A stretch of 64,000 nt of DNA. Source: Candidatus Kuenenia stuttgartensis. GTDB lineage: Bacteria > Planctomycetota > Phycisphaerae > Phycisphaerales > SM1A02. The stretch is taken from contig CAMDMA010000009.1 of NCBI GenBank assembly GCA_945902075.1, positions 34,601 through 98,600 on the forward strand. The letters run 5' to 3'. Positions 52,235 through 61,255 of the stretch are shown here, one piece after another (the first letter of the stretch is position 1; each line of letters starts with the position of its first letter). The notes beneath the pieces were generated by a model. It ran no database searches. It was not told the DNA's origin and saw only the letters and a list, made by a program, of their open reading frames with translations. The position numbers were made by a program, and so were the translations under genes.

Positions 52235-54517
52235 GTGATCGACATGATTGAACTCGCAAGCATCCCGACTGCAACACTCAACTTTCCCGCCGTACTCGGT
52301 GAGGCCGCGCATGTTGCCAGCAGCGTGGCGACTATTCCCCCCGCAGTCGCGGCCCCCGAGCTCTCGTGGGCTGGACTCATCTTACTTTTCCCGGCAATCG
52401 CGGCTGTCCTTTGCGGACTGTGCGCGATTATGCGGGTGAGAAATAAGCTGCCCGGCATCATCACCGCGGTAGCACTGCTCGCCTCCTTTGCAACCACCCT
52501 CCTGCTCTTCAAAGCGTGTCCAACGGATGCTGCGCGCACGGTGCATGTCTTCGATTGGATCAGTGTTTCCTGGAAGGGCCAAGTTGCCGAAGGCTCGTTC
52601 GTCTGGAACAGCCTGAACGCGCCGTTCTCCCTCTACATCGACTCACTCACACTGTTTTGGATGCTGTTTGTCACTGGCCTTGGTTCACTGATCGCGATCT
52701 ACGCGACGGAGTACATGGAGGCAGATACGGGCAAGGGGTATGCGCGCTTCTTCGGGTCTGTGAGCATCTTTCTGTTCGCGATGGGTTCGCTCGTCATGGG
52801 TGGAAACCTGCTGCTGCTCTACCTTGGCTGGGAGGGCGTTGGCCTCGCGAGCTACCTCCTCATCGGCTACTACTTCACGAAGCCCAGTGCTGTTGCGGCT
52901 GCGAAGAAGGCGTTCATCGTCAATCGCATCGGCGATCTCGGCCTCGCCCTTGGCATCTTCCTTATCTGGGTCAACTACGGAACGATTGAATACGACGGTC
53001 TCTTCCAAGCGCTTTCGGCCGGAAGCGTCGGTGTCACCGGTGAGTCTCTCACGAGCGCCTGGGCGAAGGAAGCGATCCCGTTCTGTCTCATGCTGGGTGC
53101 GTTTGGAAAGTCGGCGCAACTTCCGTTGTATGTCTGGCTCCCCGATGCGATGGAAGGTCCGACGCCGGTTTCAGCGCTTATTCACGCAGCGACAATGGTC
53201 ACCGCGGGGGTGTATCTGATCGCGCGCATGTATCCCTTCTTCGAGCTTCATCCGCTCGCCTTCACGACCGTCGCGTGGGTCGGATGCTTGACGGCACTCT
53301 TCGCAGCGACCATTGGCATGGCGCAGTACGACATCAAGCGTGTCATGGCGTACTCGACGATTTCTCAGCTTGGCTACATGTTCCTTGGCCTTGGCGTCGG
53401 AACTTCGGTCGGTGCCGTCTATCACGTGTTTACCCACGCGTTCTTCAAGGCACTTCTCTTCCTCTGCTGTGGCGCCATCATGCACGGGATGGCGGGCCAG
53501 CTTGACCTCCGTAAACTGTCCGGTCTTCGAAATGTCAAGGGCTTCGGGATCATCAGTTGGACCTTCCTCATCGGATGCCTGTGCCTCGCCGGGTTCCCAT
53601 TTACTGCTGGATTCTTCTCAAAGGACGCGATCATCGCGCAAGCCTTTGGCAGCGAGAATCCGACATTCAACCTCCTGGGTTGGTTGGCGATCTTCACCGC
53701 GTTTCTTACGGCCTATTACGCGTTTCGCGTGTGGTTCCGTGTCTGCGGTGGTCCGGTGATGTTTGAGCCGGGAGAAGACGATCATGGACATGCAGATGAT
53801 CATGATCGTGATCGTGATCATGATCGTGGACACGGGAGCGGTCACTCTCCGAAAGCAGCCCAACACGCACACGCCTTCCATCCTCACGGCCCCCGCCTCG
53901 CTGTGAATGGCGTGCTCCTCATCATCTGCATCGGCGCGCTCCTCGCGTCCATCCCTGGATTCATGGAATTGCTTGGTGGTCACAACTGGGTCGAGACGAT
54001 GGTGGCTCATTCTTCCGCTGTCGGCGGAATCCCAGCGCACGGCCATGCAACCGATGGAGCCGAGCACGCACACCACGCACTCTCATTCATCGGAATTGCC
54101 GATGTGCACACGGCAACAAGCGTCGTCGCGAGTACTGCGGGCGTTCTTGGAATTTTGCTGGCTGCATACTTCCATCTGCTCAATCGAGGCGCAGCGGACC
54201 GATTGCGCGCTGCGTTGCTGTCAAACGGCCTGACACGCTGGCTTCCGCTTGCGATGGAGAACAAGTGGTATGTCGACGAGATCTATCACGCAGTGTTCCG
54301 TCTCCCAGCGTGGGTGCTTGGCCACCTGTTTCTCTTCGTGGATAAGCACATCATCGACGGACTCAATGTCAATGGTGCGGCGAGTATCCCTGTTTGGGTT
54401 GGACGTCTGTTCCAACCGCTCTACAACGGCGTCCTGCAGGGCTACGCAGCCACGATGGCAGGTGGCGTGGCACTGATCGTCGCATGGGTGTTCTGGATCT
54501 GGTTGCGCGGCGGTTGA
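52235..54517 (+). CDS. nuoL: NADH-quinone oxidoreductase subunit L with a His/Asp-rich loop
   Basis: Proton-pumping antiporter-like subunit, 760 residues. Core motifs: YLGWEGVGLASYLLIGYY, LPDAMEGPTPVSALIHAATMVTAGVYL, IKRVMAYSTISQLGYMFLG, FKALLFLCCGAIMHG. The C-terminal lateral helix region follows. Between residues ~514 and 560 lies an insertion of alternating Asp/His/Arg/Gly (DDHGHADDHDRDRDHDRGHG), encoded by repeated gatcatgatcgtg DNA, then a His-rich loop near 575-590. Start GTG 52235 or ATG 52244. Second part of operon nuoJKLMN. Confidence 0.95.
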   Translation: MIDMIELASIPTATLNFPAVLGEAAHVASSVATIPPAVAAPELSWAGLILLFPAIAAVLCGLCAIMRVRNKLPGIITAVALLASFATTLLLFKACPTDAARTVHVFDWISVSWKGQVAEGSFVWNSLNAPFSLYIDSLTLFWMLFVTGLGSLIAIYATEYMEADTGKGYARFFGSVSIFLFAMGSLVMGGNLLLLYLGWEGVGLASYLLIGYYFTKPSAVAAAKKAFIVNRIGDLGLALGIFLIWVNYGTIEYDGLFQALSAGSVGVTGESLTSAWAKEAIPFCLMLGAFGKSAQLPLYVWLPDAMEGPTPVSALIHAATMVTAGVYLIARMYPFFELHPLAFTTVAWVGCLTALFAATIGMAQYDIKRVMAYSTISQLGYMFLGLGVGTSVGAVYHVFTHAFFKALLFLCCGAIMHGMAGQLDLRKLSGLRNVKGFGIISWTFLIGCLCLAGFPFTAGFFSKDAIIAQAFGSENPTFNLLGWLAIFTAFLTAYYAFRVWFRVCGGPVMFEPGEDDHGHADDHDRDRDHDRGHGSGHSPKAAQHAHAFHPHGPRLAVNGVLLIICIGALLASIPGFMELLGGHNWVETMVAHSSAVGGIPAHGHATDGAEHAHHALSFIGIADVHTATSVVASTAGVLGILLAAYFHLLNRGAADRLRAALLSNGLTRWLPLAMENKWYVDEIYHAVFRLPAWVLGHLFLFVDKHIIDGLNVNGAASIPVWVGRLFQPLYNGVLQGYAATMAGGVALIVAWVFWIWLRGG
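53782..53835. repeat. GATCATGATCGTG-type low-complexity repeat in nuoL
   Basis: About 54 bp of imperfect repeats (GATCATGATCGTGATCGTGA and so on) encode the Asp/His/Arg loop. The DNA contains several TGATCA palindromes. Confidence 0.75.
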
Positions 54518-54570
54518 TGCAAGCGTGACGTCACGAATGAAAATCGAATGAACTGGCTACGGAACGGCTG

Positions 54571-56463
54571 ATGCTTCCACTTCTCACCTATCTCCTTCTC
54601 ATCGTCCCCGCGGTCTCCGCATTGCTCATCGCGTTTGCGCCGAGCAGGCTCGCGAAGTGGGTTGCGACTTTCGGTTCACTTGCTGCGTTTGCGGTGACTA
54701 TCGCTTTCGCTTGGGCGTTCCCCGGGTGGAACGATGGTTCGTTCGCGCCAGCAGACATGAGCATTCCGATCATGCCATCGCTTGGAGTCGCGCTCTCGCT
54801 CGGCACCGACGGCGTTGGACTCATGCTGATTTTGTTGACCAACTTTCTGATGCCGCTCGCGCTGATCGGATCGTTTACCGCCGTGACAGAGCGGGAGAAA
54901 GAGTATTACGCCTGGTTCATGCTGCTTCAGACCGCGATGGTCGGAGTGTTTCTTGCACGCGATGTCATTCTCTTCTACACCGCGTACGAATTCACACTCG
55001 TACCGATGTTCTTCTTGATTGCGATTTACGGCGGAGCTGAGCGGCGTTCGGCGTCGATCAAGTTCTTCCTCTACACATTCCTTGGCTCCGTGTTGATGCT
55101 CTCGGGCCTCATTTATGTCGCAGCCCAACATGCGATGAAGTCGGGCGTCTGGAGTTTCGACCTTGCGACACTCACGAACTTCTGCTCGACCGAGATGTCC
55201 AACACGCAGCAGTACTGGGTCTTCATTCTGCTGATGGCAGGTTTTGCGGTCAAGGTTCCACTCTTCCCAGTTCACACCTGGCTTCCGCTTGCACACGATC
55301 AAGCGCCTACTGCGGGCTCCGTCATTCTCGCTGGAACACTTCTGAAACTCGGCACCTACGGAATTTTTCGTATCGCGATGCCTGCGGCTCCAGTCGGTGG
55401 CGTCGAATTGAACCACTTCATCGCGGTACTGTGTGTAATCGGCATCATCAACGCGGCGCTCATCTGCTGGGTGCAACACGACGCCAAGAAGCTTGTGGCG
55501 TATAGCTCGGTGAGCCATCTCGGATTCTGCATGCTTGGCTTGTTCTCGCTCAATGCGATCGGTGGTACGGGTTCGTTCATGTACATGATCAACCACGGAC
55601 TTTCGACTGGCGCGATGTTTCTTTGCATTGGCATGATCTATGAGCGATACCACACCAAGGACATGGATCAACTCGGTGGACTCTTCCGCAAGATGCCAGT
55701 GTGGTCGTTCTTCATGGTTTTCTTCACGCTCGCGAGTCTGGGCCTACCAGGGCTCAACGGGTTCGTCGGAGAGTTTCTATGCCTCATGGGAACGTTTACA
55801 GCAGAGCCCAATTCGGTCGGCGGGTATCCGGGAATTCTTGGGCCGTGGTGGGCGATCATCGCTGGACTTGGGCTGATTCTCGCTGCGATGTACCTCCTCA
55901 TCATGCTTGGCAAACTCGTGTGGGGGCCGCTGCGCGAGCCGAGCAGTCATGATGCAGTGGGTGAAACTGGTCATGCATCACGAGAAGCAAACGGGCATGG
56001 AACTGGTCATAAAACCAGTCATGGGACTGGTCATGGGACTGGTCATGGAACTAGTCATGGAACTGGAAATGAAAATGGTCATGGCGCCGGCAATGGCACC
56101 GGAGATGGCACGAGGCATGGAGCCGGGCATGAACCTCGTTCGAGCCCCCGTGATGGAGCTGCTCACGGTCATCACGGACATGCGCATCACCTTCCACCGG
56201 ATCTTTCAGGTCGAGAAATCGGCATCCTTGTGCCCATTGCGATTGTTTGTCTTCTCATCGGGTTCTATCCACGCCCGATGCTCGATGCGATTTCGCCGAG
56301 CGTCGAGAAGGTGCTCGTCGAGTATCCAAAGCATGTCGAAACCTATTTGCGCGAAGGATCGCTCCTCGAGCGAATTCGTGAGGATGTCGAGGGCGTCGCA
56401 GTTGCGCTGCCTTCAGAGTCTTCCCCTGTTGCTGCTCGCAGTGCAACGCCTTCGACCCGCTGA
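54571..56463 (+). CDS. nuoM: NADH-quinone oxidoreductase subunit M with a Gly/His-rich loop
   Basis: Antiporter-like proton-pumping subunit, 630 residues. Conserved: YTAYEFTLVPMFFLIAIYGG (with the key Glu), KFFLYTFLGSVLMLSG, FAVKVPLFPVHTWLPLAHDQAPTAGSVILAG, KLVAYSSVSHLGFCMLG, MFLCIGMIYERYHTKDM. An insertion at ~459-545 (repeated GHGTGH/SHGTG units, then GAAHGHHGHAHH) separates the last two membrane helices, at nearly the same place as in NuoL. 53 bp after nuoL. Confidence 0.95.
   Translation: MLPLLTYLLLIVPAVSALLIAFAPSRLAKWVATFGSLAAFAVTIAFAWAFPGWNDGSFAPADMSIPIMPSLGVALSLGTDGVGLMLILLTNFLMPLALIGSFTAVTEREKEYYAWFMLLQTAMVGVFLARDVILFYTAYEFTLVPMFFLIAIYGGAERRSASIKFFLYTFLGSVLMLSGLIYVAAQHAMKSGVWSFDLATLTNFCSTEMSNTQQYWVFILLMAGFAVKVPLFPVHTWLPLAHDQAPTAGSVILAGTLLKLGTYGIFRIAMPAAPVGGVELNHFIAVLCVIGIINAALICWVQHDAKKLVAYSSVSHLGFCMLGLFSLNAIGGTGSFMYMINHGLSTGAMFLCIGMIYERYHTKDMDQLGGLFRKMPVWSFFMVFFTLASLGLPGLNGFVGEFLCLMGTFTAEPNSVGGYPGILGPWWAIIAGLGLILAAMYLLIMLGKLVWGPLREPSSHDAVGETGHASREANGHGTGHKTSHGTGHGTGHGTSHGTGNENGHGAGNGTGDGTRHGAGHEPRSSPRDGAAHGHHGHAHHLPPDLSGREIGILVPIAIVCLLIGFYPRPMLDAISPSVEKVLVEYPKHVETYLREGSLLERIREDVEGVAVALPSESSPVAARSATPSTR
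55999..56110. repeat. 12-bp imperfect tandem repeat in nuoM (about nine units)
   Basis: Units of the type ACTGGTCATGGG, diverging toward the 3' end; in frame they encode GHGT repeats. Confidence 0.8.
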
Positions 56464-56506
56464 ACGCCATTCCGACGACAGAAGCTCGTAACACGCGAAC
56501 ACTCCC

Positions 56507-58141
56507 ATGACCACGATGGATACCTTGGCATCACTCACCCTCGCCGCCTCGCCCATGTCTGCGAAGTTGACGCTGATCGCACCGGAAATGCTCCTCTTCG
56601 TCGGCGCGGTCGTCGTCGCGGTGCTTGGACTTTCACGTTCTGCATCGATTCGACGTTCGGTTCCCTTTGTGACGACGGTGTTTCTTGCCGGTTCGATCGT
56701 CGTCACTGCCGCGGTCTATCGCTCCGACTCTGTGGAATCCAGCGGGCTGATTCTTCCCATGCTCGGGGGCTACGCGAAGGCGCTGATTGCGGCTATCGGC
56801 ATTCTGCTGGTTATGGTTGCCGGATCCTCGATTGATCGAAAGCTCGAAGAGGCCTTTGACTCTGGGCGTGCGGCGTTCGATCCGATCCGCGTCATGCGCG
56901 GTGAGTTCTTTGCATTCTTCCTGCTCTCTATTGCAGGAACAATGCTGATCGCGAATTCGAGTGATCTCATCTGGCTCTTCCTCGCACTTGAACTCGCGAG
57001 TCTTCCCACCTACGTAATGGTTGCGGTGAGTCGTGGAACACGGCGTGCGCAGGAAGCGGCAGTCAAGTATTTCTTCCTCGGAGCGTTGTCGGCTGCGATT
57101 TTCCTCTACGGGTTCGCGCTGCTCTACGGCGCGACGGGAACCCTGAACCTCCTTGAGATGCGCGAGCGTCTGACTGCGCTCGCGTTGACGGACGCGGGAA
57201 TGCCAACCCTCGCCATCATCGGCGGAGTACTTGCCACACTGGGGATTAGCTTTAAACTCGCTGCGGTACCGATGCACTTCTACGCGCCCGATGTTTACGA
57301 GGGTGCGAGTGCGCCGACAACGGCGTTTCTTGGATTTATTCCGAAGATCGGTGGCGTGCTCGCGCTGATGGTGTTGCTCTCTGTGTTCTGGGGAGCGGGG
57401 CAACTTCCGCCTGCGTTACTTGCGGTGCTGTGGATGCTCGCGGTACTCACGATGATCCTTGGTAATGTCGGAGCGCTTCTCCAGCGCAACATCAAGCGCA
57501 TGCTGGCGTATAGTTCAATTGCGCAATCGGGATACCTCTTGATCGGCATCATCACCGGGCCTGGAGCGGGTTTTGATTCGATCCTCTTCTATCTCGTCGG
57601 TTACGGAGTCATGAACACAACGATGTTCGCCGTGCTCGCCTCGCTTGAACGACAGGGCGAGGAGGTTGAGACGCTCGACGACCTCTCGGGACTGCGCGTC
57701 CGTCAACCTGTCCTCGCGTGGATGTTTGCGATTGCCGCGATTGGACTGATCGGGATTCCGCCACTCATCGGCTTCTTTGGCAAGTTGGCGCTCTTCGCGG
57801 CGGCGATTGATCACGGACACACTGAACTTGTCATTGTGGCCGCTGTAACTACGGCAATCAGCGCGTATTACTACCTCCAACTCGTTGCCGCTCCCTTGCT
57901 TGGCCAGCCAAACGCGCGCACCGATTCCGTCCATGCTGTTCCAAGCGCATGGCCGCGAATCGCGGCGGTGATTTGCGGTATCGGCGTCCTCGTGATGCCT
58001 GCCGCGATCGACCAATTGGTGACCGCTTCTGCCGCGACGAACGCACCAAGCACTGCGAACTCCCCCGACGGAGCGGCTGCTGTCGCGGCACCCGCTCTTG
58101 TGGAACCAGCAATGCAGGCGCCAGCTGTCGCAACCCGCTGA
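56507..58141 (+). CDS. nuoN: NADH-quinone oxidoreductase subunit N
   Basis: Third antiporter-like subunit, 544 residues. Conserved: FLALELASLPTYVMVAVSRG, AVKYFFLGALSAAIFLYGFALLYG, LAAVPMHFYAPDVYEGASAPTTAFLG, IKRMLAYSSIAQSGYLLIG and LIGIPPLIGFFGKLALFAAAI. A low-complexity Ala/Pro tail follows residue ~510. Last gene of nuoJKLMN; a long inverted repeat downstream probably terminates transcription. Confidence 0.95.
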   Translation: MTTMDTLASLTLAASPMSAKLTLIAPEMLLFVGAVVVAVLGLSRSASIRRSVPFVTTVFLAGSIVVTAAVYRSDSVESSGLILPMLGGYAKALIAAIGILLVMVAGSSIDRKLEEAFDSGRAAFDPIRVMRGEFFAFFLLSIAGTMLIANSSDLIWLFLALELASLPTYVMVAVSRGTRRAQEAAVKYFFLGALSAAIFLYGFALLYGATGTLNLLEMRERLTALALTDAGMPTLAIIGGVLATLGISFKLAAVPMHFYAPDVYEGASAPTTAFLGFIPKIGGVLALMVLLSVFWGAGQLPPALLAVLWMLAVLTMILGNVGALLQRNIKRMLAYSSIAQSGYLLIGIITGPGAGFDSILFYLVGYGVMNTTMFAVLASLERQGEEVETLDDLSGLRVRQPVLAWMFAIAAIGLIGIPPLIGFFGKLALFAAAIDHGHTELVIVAAVTTAISAYYYLQLVAAPLLGQPNARTDSVHAVPSAWPRIAAVICGIGVLVMPAAIDQLVTASAATNAPSTANSPDGAAAVAAPALVEPAMQAPAVATR

Positions 58142-58206
58142 CGAATCCACTTTTTGATTTCGAAGCCTGTTCAGCCAACAGGCTTGCCCACAGAAACAAC
58201 TGGCAA

Positions 58207-58262
58207 GCCTTTCAAACGACAATGCCCCGCGGAAATCCGCGGGGCATTGTCGTTTGAAAGGC
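58207..58262. terminator. 27-bp perfect inverted repeat between nuoN and tRNA-Arg (bidirectional terminator)
   Basis: Two 27-nt arms complementary without mismatch around an AA loop; the core is GCCCCGCGGA/TCCGCGGGGC flanked by ACGACAAT/ATTGTCGT and TTTCAA/TTGAAA. It lies between convergent genes, the nuo operon (+) and tRNA-Arg(ACG) (-), and its last base is the tRNA discriminator position. On each strand the GC stem is followed by ATTGTCGTTT. Confidence 0.88.
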
Positions 58263-58335
58263 GCGACCGGCAGGAATCGAACCTGCAACCCCGAGCTTCG
58301 TAGGCTCGTGCTCTATCCAATTGAGCTACGGTCGC
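58262..58335 (-). tRNA. tRNA-Arg (anticodon ACG)
   Basis: Acceptor GCGACCG/CGGTCGC, D-arm AGCTCAATTGGATAGAGC (identical to that of the other tRNA-Arg here), anticodon stem CGAGC/GCTCG with loop CTACGAA (anticodon ACG, wobble A probably converted to inosine), T-arm GCAGGTTCGATTCCTGC. Discriminator G; no CCA. Confidence 0.95.
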
Positions 58336-58482
58336 ACACGGGTCGGAGAGTATACCGAAATACCAACGGCCGTAAAGGGCCGAACTGCCTGCGCGTCCTG
58401 CGCGTTCGGCGCGATCCGCGCACCAATGCCGCCCTGCGGAACGACGTGACGGCTGGAGTAGTCGCGCAGCGCACACTCCGCC

Positions 58483-59949
58483 TCAGCAAGGTCCCCACGC
58501 CCCGAGAAGTGCAGAGAGATCGGCTGCATTCACCGCTCCGCTGCCGTCGATGTCACCTGCGCCGCTGCTGCCCCAGTTTCCGAGGAGCGTCGAAAGATCG
58601 GCGGCGTCGACAGTTCCACTTTCGTCGATATCAGCCGGGCACGGCGGTGGTGGCGGAACTTGCTTCTCATACGCTCCCCGATCCACGATCGGCGCAGTTC
58701 CAACGCCAGTGTCGGCAACCGTCGGATCGTCGACAAAGCGCGCAGCACCATCCGCGTCAACCGTCGTCCCCGCAGGCACAAGCGTGTTTGACCCAGCATC
58801 GATCGCGGGCGAGTTTGGCATTAGACGGAAGTTCCGTGCTGCCTGATCGACAAACATTGGGTTGCCATTGATGTTGGCGGTTCCGGTGAATCCACCTTGA
58901 ACGATGGAGTAGCTCACCGTGGTTGTACCACCGGAATTTGTCAGCTGATTCGCAACACTCGTACCACCCGGGCCGGTGTTGGCCCAAAGGATGCAATTGG
59001 CGATCGTTGAAGTTCCGCCGGTGTTGATGATGCCGCCAGCAAGGGTGGTCGCGCTGTTAGACACAAAAGTCGAGTTGCGCGCCGTTACCGCGCTTGAGAC
59101 ACCGATCCACAGCGCCCCGCCGCCATTCGAACCCGTTGCGGAATTGCCACTGAAAATGCAATTCGTGTACCTCGTCTGTGAACCGCCGTAACTCTCGCAC
59201 GCACCCGCGCGCGCTGCGCTATTTCCGATGAACGTGCATTGATTGAAGGTGCCGACGACGTTGTTCATGTCGAACGCGCCGCCATAACTCCCGCCGACAT
59301 TGTTTTCGAAACGGCAATTGGTGAAGGTCGCAGACGCCGTAAAGATGTAGCCCGCGCCGCCACCGAAGGTGCATCGATTGCCGGTGAAGTTGCAGTTTCG
59401 AATCGTCGGGCTACCCGAGTTCACGATCAAGATCCCACCGCCCTTGTCGTAGTTCGATGCGGTGGCGCCATTGGCGTAACCGCCCTTGATCGTGAAGCCG
59501 TCAAGGATCGCTGTCGCGGTTGCCCCGCTTCCCACAAACACGTGATAGCTGTTGTCTGTGAGGTTCGTCGCACCGATGTCATTCCCAAGCAGATCTCCGG
59601 TGACGACCGTTGGATGGGTTGCCCAATCACGTTGCGCGAGCTTCGCCTCGGTCCCAACAAACCCACCATAGATCGCGACGCCCGTCTTCAGCGTGAGAAA
59701 CACGGTGCGCGCAGTGCCCGTCGTCGGCTTGTACGTTCCTGCAGCGACCCAAATCTGGTCGCCGCTGACGCTCGCGGTGAGCGCGGAGGCGAGTCCGCCT
59801 GGACCCTGGTAGGCATCGGTCCATGACGTTCCATTGTTCGCGCCGCTCGTGAGACCGGCGTTGACAAATCGAGTTGCAGCCGAGGATTCGTCCGTGATGA
59901 CGAGAGAAGTGACGAACGTCAAGGAGGCGGCGAGGATAGTCTTGTGCAT
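58483..59949 (-). CDS. Secreted beta-helix protein with dockerin-like C-terminus
   Basis: 488 residues from ATG 59949. Signal peptide MHKTILAASLTFVTSLVITD... ending SSAA. The body is a right-handed parallel beta-helix rich in GGG and N/C ladders (ILDGFTIKGGYANG, IRNCNFTGNRCTFGGGAGY, TNCIFSGNSATGSNGGGALW, RNSTFVSNSATTLAGGI), as in pectate-lyase-like and polymorphic surface proteins. The tail is CPADIDESGTVDAADLSTLL plus a second copy ending AWGPC, equivalent to the tails of the two exoproteins at 16-21 kb. No lyase catalytic residues are evident. Its start codon overlaps that of the divergent gene at 59948. Confidence 0.85.
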   Translation of the reverse strand: MHKTILAASLTFVTSLVITDESSAATRFVNAGLTSGANNGTSWTDAYQGPGGLASALTASVSGDQIWVAAGTYKPTTGTARTVFLTLKTGVAIYGGFVGTEAKLAQRDWATHPTVVTGDLLGNDIGATNLTDNSYHVFVGSGATATAILDGFTIKGGYANGATASNYDKGGGILIVNSGSPTIRNCNFTGNRCTFGGGAGYIFTASATFTNCRFENNVGGSYGGAFDMNNVVGTFNQCTFIGNSAARAGACESYGGSQTRYTNCIFSGNSATGSNGGGALWIGVSSAVTARNSTFVSNSATTLAGGIINTGGTSTIANCILWANTGPGGTSVANQLTNSGGTTTVSYSIVQGGFTGTANINGNPMFVDQAARNFRLMPNSPAIDAGSNTLVPAGTTVDADGAARFVDDPTVADTGVGTAPIVDRGAYEKQVPPPPPCPADIDESGTVDAADLSTLLGNWGSSGAGDIDGSGAVNAADLSALLGAWGPC

Positions 59950-60448
59950 GAGCGAGTTCCGACAACTGAAGCTGGGAGAATCAAATGTACTCCCCGACGG
60001 CTCGAAGTCGACGGGAACCATCGTCGAGCAACAGGATTTGCCCGATTCAGAACGGTTTACGGACCAACGAGCCAAGCACACTCCTGTTGGTGGCACTTCA
60101 AGCCATTCGATAGGTCGGACGGATACTACTGAGCTGATCGAGAGCGAGTTGTTTCCCCCACCCACCATCGCACGGTCCATCTTTCGACGCAGTGTTGTAG
60201 TGGTGTTTGGTGTTGTTCTCATGGTGATCGGCGTGGCACTTGGGCCGGTGCCGGTCATCCCCGGCTTTCCCTTCGTTATCGCAGGCGCGTTGATGCTCGC
60301 GACGTCGAGTCAGACGGCCCGATCGGGATTGAACCGAGTCGAGCGATGGCTACCAGTTTCCACGCGGCGCGGCCTGCGCCGACTCCTGCGCCGACCCTCC
60401 TCGACAAGCCCCATTTCGGACCGATCCGAAACACGCGCAACGCGGTAA
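59948..60448 (+). CDS. Small membrane protein with PGPGW-like transmembrane pair
   Basis: 166 residues if started at ATG 59948. Residues ~80-115 hold two closely spaced hydrophobic segments with a PVPVIPGFPFVIAGALML turn, typical of the PGPGW/DUF454-like small membrane proteins, followed by an Arg-rich cytoplasmic tail (RRGLRRLLRR). The first ~70 residues are polar and low in order, and the start codon lies directly across from the start of the exoprotein gene on the other strand, so the true start may be later (non-ATG). Function unknown. Confidence 0.55.
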   Translation: MSEFRQLKLGESNVLPDGSKSTGTIVEQQDLPDSERFTDQRAKHTPVGGTSSHSIGRTDTTELIESELFPPPTIARSIFRRSVVVVFGVVLMVIGVALGPVPVIPGFPFVIAGALMLATSSQTARSGLNRVERWLPVSTRRGLRRLLRRPSSTSPISDRSETRATR

Positions 60449-60457
60449 AGTCTCGGG

Positions 60458-61222
60458 ATGGCGATCGGTGAAGAGGCTTCGGCACGCGAAACAACGGAAC
60501 TCGACCCGATCGACCGCGCATGGCTCGCACGGCGATTCGCTGGTGCGCCGCTCATTTACGGCCTCATCGCGATCGCTACAAGCCTCTTGATGCTGGGCCT
60601 TCTCTTTGGTGCACTTGGGCTGAGGGCAGGGCTTGATCTCTGGAGAACAGGCACGCGCCGCGGAATTGTCGCTATCGGAATCGCCGTGAGCTTTGCGGGA
60701 ATCGTGGCAAGTGTCGTGTGGGCGGTCGTATGGGGCTCAATCCTCGCGAGCGTCCTTCTTGGTCGCGACGCGATGCGTGAAGCAGAGCGCTGGCGCGGCA
60801 CCGAGATGATGGAGCTGTCCACGCAAGGTGTCGAGATTGTCCCACCACCCGAGGGAGTCGAGCGAACGGCGCTTCTTTTTATCAGGGTCGGCTGGGATCC
60901 CTGCGCCGAAGCGATTCGGACTGCAGCAGCCGTCGCCGCGACTGTCCCCAACTGCCGATTGATTCTCGTCGACCCAACGGCGAGCACAACAGCGATTCGC
61001 GCGTTTGGGCTTGCTCATGGTGCGGAAACCGCCGTGATTGGAGGCGGCTTCACATTTCCCCCGCCGCTCGACGGCGTTGCGGCGTTTCCAACACTTGTGG
61101 TCATCGACCGATCGGGTGTGATCGAGTCTGCGCTTGTCGGTGCACATCCCGCCTCAGACCTCGAACTCGTCTTTAATGGTGCCCTCGCGAAAGTCGAGTC
61201 GACGCCCGGCCAAGGTCGGTGA
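60458..61222 (+). CDS. Membrane protein with thioredoxin-fold C-terminal domain
   Basis: 254 residues. Two membrane helices (~33-57 and ~68-100) in the N-terminal half are followed by a domain resembling TlpA/AhpC: ALLFIRVGWDPCAEAIRTAAAVAA at the position of the CxxC helix, and FPTLVVIDRSGVIESALVGAHPASDLE with the cis-proline strand and GxxP-like end. Only one cysteine (WDPC) remains, so a classic CxxC reductase reaction is unlikely. 10 bp after the preceding small membrane protein gene, so they are probably one operon. Confidence 0.65.
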   Translation: MAIGEEASARETTELDPIDRAWLARRFAGAPLIYGLIAIATSLLMLGLLFGALGLRAGLDLWRTGTRRGIVAIGIAVSFAGIVASVVWAVVWGSILASVLLGRDAMREAERWRGTEMMELSTQGVEIVPPPEGVERTALLFIRVGWDPCAEAIRTAAAVAATVPNCRLILVDPTASTTAIRAFGLAHGAETAVIGGGFTFPPPLDGVAAFPTLVVIDRSGVIESALVGAHPASDLELVFNGALAKVESTPGQGR

Positions 61223-61255
61223 CGAAAGCATCCGCAGGAAGACGTAGCGATCTCA

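Noticed and set aside
54676..55671. 331-codon minus-strand open frame inside nuoM
   Set aside because: Antisense to a highly conserved membrane protein; His/Arg/Glu-rich composition is typical of antisense of hydrophobic codons.
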